Positions 52,930 through 64,000 of a stretch of DNA of 64,000 nucleotides are shown here, piece after piece. The stretch comes from Rotaria sp. Silwood1 (taxonomy: Eukaryota; Rotifera; Eurotatoria; Philodinida; Philodinidae). Location: contig CAJNOP010000026.1 of NCBI GenBank assembly GCA_905250075.1, positions 435,915 to 499,914 on the forward strand. Direction: 5' to 3'. Position 1 is the first letter of the stretch; each line of letters begins with the position of its first letter. The notes under the pieces are model-generated. The model was not told where the DNA came from and did not search any database. It was given only the letters and a program-made list of their open reading frames with translations. The translations under genes were made by a program, and so were the position numbers.

Positions 52930-55077
52930 TTATAAACAAAACATCTTAATAATCATTTTTTCATGTTCTATGTTCTTTGTTTTATTCAATTGAAATAAAT
53001 ATTTGATAAACTAAAAAAATCTTGTTTTATAGGCGAAATCTTGTTTTTACATTACACAATGTTTATGCCCCTTGATTATGCTTTCTTGCTGTTATTATGA
53101 TATATGTCTACAGGCCAACTCTCAAATTAATAATCTTTAAAGACTGTGTTGTAACAGATTTAATCTTGTGTTGAAGAATGAAATCATAGTTTCCAAAAAT
53201 TCAAGATCTAGATAGTTTAAAATTGCAAACAACAGAATTAAAATAGAACAACAAAAAAAAACAAACGTAATATATTATCTTTCGTTGAAATCTGAAGCAT
53301 TTGACATATGCGTATTAGAATAAGAATAAAAAGAAAAACATGCTATTTATCAATGTTAAAGAAATTTCTCTCTCTCTTTAATATATCATTTGATTAAGTT
53401 TTATGAATTTTGAAGTTATGCGAACTTATTTTCATATCATGACTTTTAGGACATCACATATATCGAGAAAACAATAGATTATTGCACGAAAAACAAACGT
53501 ACTGCTTTTGTATGAGACATAAGAATGCATTTGTAATATATCCAGACGATGTACGATAGAAATATTAACTCACGAAAAAGTACATACACACAAGTGAAGA
53601 AAAGAAACCTATGTCTAAAGCATTTTTTCTTCAATATCTATAAATCAATCAATTAAAAGTTTTATAAAAAAAAATTTCAAATTTCAAAATTAAATTTTAA
53701 AATTTCCTAACGGCGTTTAATTATGAATTACCTTTTTTTCTTTTAACACCAAATTTTCCATATATAATCAACACGAAAAATTGGACGTCTCCTTTTTTTT
53801 TTATGTTCTTTTTTGTCAATGCTATTCTTTGCTAATCACTCGATCCATTCATCATCAATGATTTTTGTTCATTGACACATTTATGTCATGATTGTCAGTT
53901 TTTTTTTCAAACTAGTAATGACAAGTGAAAGTGTTCTTCATCTCCAACAGGTATGGGAGTCATTTGGGAACAAATACTGATCCGTTATCATTACAAGTAT
54001 CATCATATAACGACGACGAATAGACACAGCAGGTATCTAAGTGTTAATAACGATCATCTCTCTTGTTATTGACGCAATCAAATTGTCAAGTCAAATGATT
54101 TTTCATACATACATTTGTATGTGTAGACTCCTCCTTTGCAATATAGCAGTCCCTCTAGGCATAGTTGTGTCTACGATCATCATCGATTGCCATATAATTT
54201 CATATAAAAAAAAACCTATGCTGTTACAGTTCGTTAACTATATGTTGTTGTTGTGTACACTCTAATTAGCAATGAATAAGAACGAAAAAAGCGAAAAAAT
54301 GAAATTAATTTGACATTTAGACAAACAAAACAGGATTTTTCTATGTACAGGTATGATGATAGCGGCAAGTTTGCATTCACGTTTAGACATCGATCAGTCA
54401 AATACACGTACAGGTAACATGATTAAATGGTTAGATACTCCTTTATGAAGGAGAAAAAACGAACGGAAGCATTCATCATCTTTTTTTTGATAAATATCGT
54501 GCCGTTAATATGTTATCGATACCTCTGGTTACATACAGTCATTAGTAAGATATTTTATGTGTGCATCCAAGCATATTTAGTTAAAAAGTCGCAGAACTAC
54601 CAGTAAGCAGATTATAATATTATATAAATAAACATATTGATTGCTCATGTTTTTTCACCTCAATCATTTGTATTTTCCCTATGGTTAAGTTATGTCAGTT
54701 AGTTTTGTGATTTATTGAAAATCAAGAACATTTATTTTCTTTTTTTTTTTTTTTATTTATTATTATGTGTGAAATATAAAACGTGAAAATATCTCTTCAT
54801 AGTTCTTGACACATTCAATGTATCATCCTTTTTGGACAAAAGTTTATTTGATGTTTTTATTCAATTAATTGTACAAAAGAAAAAAATCTTCTTTTTTTTT
54901 TTCGAGTAAGTTTGATAAGTCAATGTTATCTCTAAAATGAATCAAAAATGAACTTCAAAAGAACATCTATTTATGTGTTCACTATTCTTAGACAAAAAAT
55001 TGATTGGTTAGGAAAAGTAGGGAAAAGAAATAGAAGTATACCGAGAATGAGACAGAGAGAGAGAGAGAGAGCGAAAA
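52930..55077. other. Intergenic upstream of the OVO gene
   Basis: A+T-rich, homopolymer runs (for example T at 54741-54754), no recognised gene. A GA repeat lies immediately before the OVO start (about 55056-55070), like the GA tract before neurod. Confidence 0.4.
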
Positions 55078-57065
<1,988 letters not shown>

Positions 57066-57341
57066 AAATATTTTCTTATATTATTTAGATATGTTTTTTT
57101 TTCTTTATTAACGACATTTTTTCTTTCTATGAAATCTTGCATATATGTGTCTTGTTTTTTCTTCGTCATTTTCTTTTTGTTTTGATAAAATTAAATAAAA
57201 GATAATTGAAGTTATTTTAATAATTTCTTTCTGATTTTTCACTTGTGTTATTCAAAATTAAAGAAAAAAAATATCCTGTTAATTATTTAGAAAAGGAAAA
57301 TAAAGGAAGTAGGTCTTGAAGAAAACAAAGTGCATACCTGT

Positions 57342-57611
57342 CAGGGTTGTCGATTGTTTTTAGAAGTGGGGGGAGGCTAAAATTTTGGCAGACAATGTTC
57401 TCATTTTTTCTAGCATAAAAACTGTTGACTGGAGGGGGGAAGAGACGACACCAGTTTTCACTAGGTAATATCGTACCCCCTCCTCGGGCTTCCATACAAT
57501 CGGTCATTTCTCCCAGCAACTGTAAAAAAAATGGTAGGCAGTATTAAAAATTTTCGCAGGCAGGCAGACAATTTCGTGGGGATAGTCCCTCCTCCCTAAT
57601 CGGAAAGCCTG
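57342..57611. mobile_element. 270-bp hAT-type MITE with 8-bp target duplication
   Basis: Left end CAGGGTTGTCGATTG and right end, on the minus strand, CAGGCTTTCCGATTA are imperfect inverted termini. Flanks are ATACCTGT (57334-57341) and ATACCTAT (57612-57619), matching at 7 of 8 bases. G-rich internal runs (GGGGGGAGG, GGAGGGGGG) recur on both strands, with GGCAGACAATG repeated near both ends. No coding capacity. It lies 277 bp beyond the OVO stop. Confidence 0.75.
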
Positions 57612-57619
57612 ATACCTAT

Positions 57620-59491
57620 GGACATAAATCATTATCGATTGTTACTAGTATCATTAAGATCTACTTGAAACGTTCATATGATTGTATAACTTACGAGATT
57701 GTTTGTGAGATTTTCTTTTGAGTATTACTAATTAACTTATGATCGTTGATACAGGTAAGAGTTTGTTTTTTGGGAAAACAAAAAGCATAGTCTGATTTAT
57801 AGAAGAGATATATCAGAAATATAAAAAAAAACCACAAATAAATTTTGTTATACTAAAAAATAGTCATAATATTATGCAATTTAAGATCGTGTGAAGAGGA
57901 TGAAAATACAACTAATCATGAAAGTCAAGAAATTGAAATTTAGTGTAGATTTTTTTTATCTATTTGATGTTATTTGGCTATTGAAGTAACAATATTCGTT
58001 TACTAGACATTACGATTGTTGAAAATAAATCCTATATAATAAAAGAATGCAATTAGATTTTTGGATTTTTCATAAGTGACATGAATGTCGATGCCATCGA
58101 CGTCGGATTTCAAAGTCTGAAGAAGCGCTCTTATAGAAAACAATTTCTACATTAGTCGATGACATAGCTAAAATTAGACATTATAATACTCTAAGAACGT
58201 TTGTAAATGACTCAAATATGAAAGAGATTAACTTGACTTATTGCAAAACATAATCATGCAATACTATTTGCTAAATTTATATAATACATTTGATGAAAGA
58301 AAAGAAAATTTTTATTCTAGATATTATGATATTCAAGGTTGACAAGACCTTTTTTTTCGCGTATCTATCTTCAATATTTATAGAAAAACACAGTCACATA
58401 GTTATTTTCATAGAAGCAAAAAAAACAACATTCTTTGTTGATAGTTTCAGTGCGTCTGATAAAAAAAGAAAAAATTATGCATTGAAAAATTTTTTTCATA
58501 TTAGAATAGAATTTAAAAAAAAAAAGAAATCATCAGAAATATCCTTTTATAATAAAAATAAAAATAAAATACGATGTAAATCAATATTTAAATAAATGAA
58601 TGTGTTGAATAATTCTTTTTCGAAAGAAAGATTTAATTAATATGTAGTCATTTGGAAATAGTTAATATGATACGAAAGGTAGGATCTGATTTTTTGAATT
58701 CATTTAACATATCGAAAAAAATTAAATTTGAATCATTTCATCAATAAGATATTTCAAAATCTTACGAAAATGGTACAAATTAAACTTTTTGTCTGTTATG
58801 AAGATATTTGTACAATGGTTCTTTTTTTTTTTGCAGCAGCAGCAGTATAGTAGAAAAACAAGCTTGAGTATAAGACATTGATTATTTTTAATTTGCTTAG
58901 ATAATTTTTTTTTCATTATTTTATTGTATGAAATGAAGCCCATGCATGCTATAACTCTATTACTTATTCTTTCAACTTGCTCAAGAAATTATCTTATATA
59001 TGTGAATTCTGATCGATTATCAATTTGTTAAAGCTTATATTGAAAAACAATTTAGTGCCATCTATTGGACAATAAGAATATCTTGCCTTATTTTGTTATA
59101 AAACTATTTCTAATATATTGAATAATTTTAATAAAAATAAATTGATTTAGTTAACTTATTTCTAATGAATAAATCCCATGAGAGAATATAGACATTTTAT
59201 TTCGTTCATTGGTTCCGCTAAATTAGCCATTGGTATTCAGATGATTGATCATTCATTCATTCTTTTCTGACGCATAACCTATTGAGAGATAATAAAACCA
59301 TAAAAGTAAAACAATAAATAATTACCAACTTAGATTTATAACGTTTTGTACCTGTTATTTGTTTTTGAAATGTTTTCAGATATTTAAAATAAATGACGCT
59401 ATTGCGTTTATTAATGGATTATATATATATATATCAATAGTCATATGAAATCAACACAAATTATTGTTTTAATTTTAGATTTGATAGAACC
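57620..59491. other. Intergenic between the hAT MITE and PIP4K2
   Basis: A+T-rich, with a near-perfect small palindrome GTCGATGCCATCGAC near 58087. An acceptor (AATTTTAG) just before the PIP4K2 ATG suggests a 5' UTR or short coding exon somewhere in this stretch. No other gene recognised. Confidence 0.4.
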
Positions 59492-61495
59492 ATGGAAGGA
59501 CATAAAATAAAAACTAAATCAAAATTTAAAGTTCGCCATCAAAAACATAAATTATTTCGTGCTAATGAACCATTATTATCTGTACTTATGTGGGGTGTTA
59601 ATTTTACTGTAAGCTAAATATTTTTTTTTTATTGCAAATCAAAAAGAAAAAAAAAAGACTTTATTTTTAGATTCATGAATTAGAAAATGTGAATATTCCT
59701 GTTATGCTTTTACCGGAACATTTTAAAGCTTACGTCAAAATTCGTATTGATAATCAGAATTTTAATAAGTATGTCAAAATAAATTTTTAATTGATAAAAC
59801 ACGTAAAAAATATTGTTTTCTTTTTTTTTGTCACATTAGGGAAGTAATGCCTAGTCATTTTAAGGTTAAGGAATATTGTCCACTTGTATTTCGTGCTTTT
59901 CGCGAATATTGGAAAATACATGATAGTAGTTTTCGTGTAAGTTTTATTTTCAAAAGAAAAAAAAAACATTATTTGTAAATGAAAAATTTTTTGCATTTTA
60001 AGGATTCATTAACTGAACCACTTACACCATTAAATGAAACAACTAAATCAAATTTAACATTATATCAATCATATGATCATCGTTTTATTCTTAAATGTAT
60101 TGCAAAAGAAGATGTAGAACAAATACATAATATTTTACCAGAATACCATCGAGTATGTTTTCCTATCTAAAGATTCTGAATAACTTGTAGTTAGAATGAA
60201 AAAAAAAAACTTCAAACTTCATCGATTTTCTATAAATTCTTTTTTTCGAATCGAACAGTCATCTCAACATAAATAATACTCGAAGCAAATTTCGATTGTT
60301 CGTAATAATGTTGTTTTTTCTTTTTTTAATAATCTATTACAAATTATTCACTTTATTGTTTTGACTAAGATCTATAATATAATTTTAAATTTTTTTGTAT
60401 GCATCATGGATTAATTCATCATTGGTTTCTATGTGCTATTCGGAATGAATATTTTCTATTGAATCTATATTTTAGTATATTGTTGAAACTCAAGGTGACA
60501 CATTACTTCCGCATTTTTATGCATTGTATAGATTAACAGTTGATGATAAAGAAAATTATATATTAGTTATGCGTAATGTTTTATCAACAAAATTAAAAAT
60601 ACATTATAAATATGATGTTAAAGTATGAAATAAGACAAAAAATAATTTTTGATTTGAATTGAAATAAAAAATTTTTTTTTTGCTTCTTCTTCAGGGTTCA
60701 ACTGTTGATAGAAGTGCTACAGATAAAGAAAAATTAAATCCATGTCCAACATTAAAAGATAATGATTTTCTAGAAGGAAAACGAACAATTGATTTAGGTC
60801 CAGAACAAAAAAGAATTTTTATGGAAAGACTTAAACGTGATGTTAATGTAAGAAAAAAAAACGGACTGATTTCTATAAAAACACAAAATTTGTTTTGCGT
60901 TTTTTTGTAGTTTCTTGTTAGTCAACATAAAATGGATTATTCATTACTTATTGGTATTCATGATCTTGATCAAGGTGGTGTTGGTACGAAAATATTCTTG
61001 GTATTTTAAATATATTTCGTTTTATTTTTTTTTTTTCGAGAACGTGATCAAACCATAACGGGTGGTGATATGAATACATCTGATCTATCTGGTAATGAGT
61101 CATCTGATGAATCTGGTACGAGTTTTTTTTTTATTGTGAAACATATTCACATATTCAGTCTTTTCATAGAAAGTCCAGGACAAATTGGTGATGATTATTC
61201 ATCTGATGAACCATTTATAATGCGAAGTGCAGAAAGTAATTTATTAGACTTTTTTCTTTTATAATAATAAAATTTTAATTTTATTATTTGTTTTTTTTTT
61301 TAAATAGCATCACCACGTCGTGAACTGTATAGTCTCGGTTTAATTGATATATTAACATACTATGGTATGAAAAAGAAAAGTGCACATGTTGCTAAAACAA
61401 AATTATCTGGTTCAGATGCTGATGGAATATCTACAGTTAAACCAGAAATTTATGCACGACGTTTTCTTGATTTTATTGATAAAAATTTTACATAG
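59492..61495 (+). CDS. PIP4K2: Phosphatidylinositol 5-phosphate 4-kinase type 2 (PIP4K2)
   Basis: Ten exons: 59492-59608, 59671-59768, 59840-59936, 60003-60152, 60476-60622, 60695-60847, 60911-60983, 61041-61115, 61170-61235, 61308-61495; 387 residues, phases closing. The enzyme phosphorylates PI5P at the 4 position to give PI(4,5)P2. Family blocks: [53 protein letters not shown] (catalytic Lys135), [48 protein letters not shown] (Asp263 and Asp272), [20 protein letters not shown] (metal-binding Asp and activation loop) and the terminal [12 protein letters not shown]. The variable acidic loop is shorter than in vertebrates (about 405 residues). The start matches the family N-terminus; a short upstream exon is possible. 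Introns are about 55-75 bp except 60153-60475. Confidence 0.96.
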
Positions 61496-63067
61496 AAAAT
61501 AAATACTTAATAAAAATCATGTAATATTCTTTACTTCTACATTTTGTTCTTTCTCATTTGCAATAGCTCGAACCCGTCATTTTGTTTTCTGGTTTTTTTT
61601 CTTTTTGTTCGTACAGTGTTTATTTTGTGTGTATGTGTATGTTTATATATGCGATTTGTTCCGGTTTGTAAATTGATGGACATATGTGTTTATTCTTGGT
61701 TTTTCTTTTCTTTTTCTTTGTTGATTTATTATACCGGAGATTTATCGTTTAACATGCATGTATGCGCATAGTTCTAGTCATATGACTCATTTTTTTCTTC
61801 TTCTTGTTTAATGCCTATTAGTTTGCACTCTATTTTTCATTTTCTATTTGGTATGTATATCATTATATTATATTTGATGTTTTATGTATGTATACACGCG
61901 CGGAATTCTACGTATATATTGCTAGTTGAAAAGAACTATTGAAAACAACAAGACATATATGCTATGATATATTAATAATATATATGATTTATAATTTTAC
62001 CTAACGAGTAAATCATTGTGAGCATTGATCTCAATAAATTCAAGCATGTTCCAAAACAAAATAAATCCTTGTACTAAAAACATCAGTAATCAATAAAGAC
62101 TTTTTAATATAAGAAAAGTTGGAAATCTCATGGGAAATTTCAGAAACGATTACTGTTTCAGATCTAAAGCAAATAGAGAATGAAACATTAATTATATTTG
62201 ATTGTCTATTTTGACCAATGGTATTGATCGAATATTTAATCCTTGAGACGATGAGTTTTTTGTTATAATACTACTATTGAAAGCATGTCGATGATGCAGA
62301 TTCGTTCAAGCGTAATGTACAAAAAAAAATTCTATGTAAAAAATTTAGTTTGTATGCATATATAAGATTTGATAATTAATCAAAGGAGTGATCTTGTTAG
62401 AGTTTTCTATTAAAATAATTTCAATTTCTAAAGCTTCTACGATATGACTGTAACAAACAAGATTTACTAATACAATAGTTAATTAACAAGAAGATTATGA
62501 AATATGATCTTTCAATTTATAATAGAAAAAAGAAGACTAGTATGATAATGAAGAAAGTCTATATGACAGTGACTACTATGAATACGATGACATAGTAAAA
62601 TTATAAGCTTCATTTATTTTAACGATACATATCATTGTCAAAATAATTTGCATGCACTTTCTTAAACGCAGTTCTTTTCATTTTGTCTTTTTTTCAAATT
62701 TTCTACATTGGCCCATAAATGCAATCGAAATAATCAATGAATTTATGACAATTAAAGAACCCAACAGCAATTTAAAAGTAAAAGTAAAAATTGATCCATT
62801 ACATGAGACTAAGAAACAAATATAGTTGTGATATAAACTTGTCAATAATTATTATCTTTTTAGCAGACCAGTTCTTTCTAGCTAACAATGACTTTTTCTC
62901 AGTCGACTCCGATAAATCTGAAGACAAATGAACGCAACCAAGGCTAGATTTGAAGCCAAGCATAGTAGTACGGTTGCATATGTCATTATTCTATCGTTCT
63001 CATTTTATTAATAGCTTAACATTTGAAGAATTTTATGGATACTAATCAGTGAATTATATATATATAT
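61496..63067. other. Intergenic after PIP4K2
   Basis: An AATAAA at 61498-61503 directly after the stop probably ends the PIP4K2 transcript. A pyrimidine-rich patch (61545-61860) and A+T-rich DNA follow. No gene recognised. Confidence 0.4.
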
Positions 63068-63866
63068 GGGCGTACTTAACCATAGGATGCCTTGATTTTT
63101 ATTGCTTTATGTAGCTTCAGGCAATTATCAGAAAAATGGTATATTTTTATCACTTATAGTACACGTATAATGCTAGTAATATGTTATTGTTTGAGCTCTA
63201 TATCTCCCTAAAAGCTAGAGTTAACAAGTATTTCTTTATAACCATTTTGTTAAAGTATTTCGTATCTAGCTAGTCAACAATAATCAATTTTTACTAAGCA
63301 TCTTTTCGTGGAGTATGAAATTTTGCTGTGTAGGTATTTGACGCAAAGCCAACTTCAAGGTCAGCATAAGATTCACTGCTCTACTATGGTTTACTGAGAG
63401 TATGATTTTTTTAGTAAAAAGAATTATCGATCAGTAACCTGTTTGGACTTTCTCAATAACAATACGTAGAGTCATACATATCAGTACCTACTAAAGCATG
63501 TATTGTGCCTATTACATAGGATTTAAGTAAACGTCCTATTGGTAAGTAAAGAGCATAATAAGTTAACTGTATTTCTTGACTAACTATTTGGTAATAAAAC
63601 TTTGTTGCTGGTACTGCAAATAGTTTTAATTTTCTAAATAAGAATTAATACACGTTAATAAGCTTGATGTGGAGTACTTCAATGAAATAATTGAAAAGAA
63701 ACACTTGATAACTCTTGATTTTAGAGAGATATAGAGCTCAAACAATAACAAATGACTATCATCATATGCATACTATAATTAGTAAGAAAATCACATTTTT
63801 CTGATAATTGACTGAAGTTACATAAACAAATAAAAATCGAGGCATCCTATAGTTAAACACGCGCAT
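63068..63866. mobile_element. Long-terminal-inverted-repeat DNA element, about 800 bp
   Basis: Left arm about 63068-63265 and right arm about 63668-63866 are inverted copies of about 200 bp with clear similarity. Paired blocks include ATAGGATGCCTTGATTTTTA / ATAGGATGCCTCGATTTTTA, CAATTATCAGAAAAATG in both, and TTGTTTGAGCTCTATATCTC in both. The roughly 400 bp core has no visible transposase. Flanks are TATATA-rich on both sides, compatible with a TA target as in Tc1/mariner-derived MITEs, but this cannot be shown. Confidence 0.78.
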
Positions 63867-64000
63867 ATATACATACTCGGCATGAAAGAATGTGTATCAT
63901 TCGTCACAAATTGTGGTTCCGTAAATCACTCCCTAAAAAATTTCCACATGTGGGGATACTCAACCAATTAAAGTATATTTTGGTGACAAAATAGGGATTT

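Noticed and set aside
62520-62606. Acidic Asp/Tyr-rich frame of about 20 codons ending in TAA
   Set aside because: Too short, preceded by an in-frame stop and without a convincing acceptor.

Overview
The window is strongly A+T-rich eukaryotic DNA from an invertebrate animal. Most introns are only about 50-70 bp with ordinary GT...AG ends. The genes are animal developmental regulators, ion channels, receptors and ciliary proteins. Compact genes, tiny introns, long A+T-rich intergenic stretches and many short DNA-transposon relics fit a rotifer, probably a bdelloid. This is inference: no rotifer-diagnostic marker was seen. Nothing looks prokaryotic or viral.

Layout, left to right. 0.6-2.6 kb (minus): KCNQ/Kv7 potassium channel, its 3' end outside the window. 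5.7-6.6 kb (plus): two-exon claudin/PMP22-like four-pass membrane protein. 7.7-8.05 kb (plus): last exon of a tail-anchored, SNARE-like protein. 11.2-12.2 kb (plus): intronless NeuroD-type bHLH factor with a promoter-like region that includes a perfect NRF-1 palindrome. 16.0-18.2 kb (minus): ten-exon ENPP ectophosphodiesterase. 20.2-24.45 kb: a cluster of DNA transposons, including one hAT-type element inside another. 25.05-26.0 kb (plus): axonemal inner-arm dynein light chain p28 (DNALI1). 28.7-30.2 kb (minus): NK2.1-type homeobox gene. 36.05-38.55 kb (plus): unrecognised proline-rich protein. 43.6-48.2 kb (plus): class A GPCR with one 3.2 kb intron. 50.2-52.5 kb (plus): unrecognised Ser/Asn-rich protein of at least seven exons, followed by a 74-residue coiled-coil protein. 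55.1-57.1 kb (plus): OVO-type zinc-finger factor. 59.5-61.5 kb (plus): PI5P 4-kinase. 63.07-63.87 kb: long-inverted-repeat element.

The genes do not form one pathway. Three are transcription factors of neural or epithelial patterning (NeuroD, NK2.1, OVO). Three are signalling proteins (KCNQ channel, peptide-type GPCR, PIP4K; KCNQ channels depend on PI(4,5)P2, the PIP4K product). One is a motile-cilium component. Gene models were built by splicing in frame by eye against remembered family motifs. Exon edges are therefore predictions, although phases close without frameshift in every multi-exon gene that was checked.

The most unusual content is the mobile DNA: two hAT-like insertions with readable target duplications, a third larger hAT-like one, and at least four elements or palindromes made mostly of long inverted repeats. 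None of them encodes a visible transposase.
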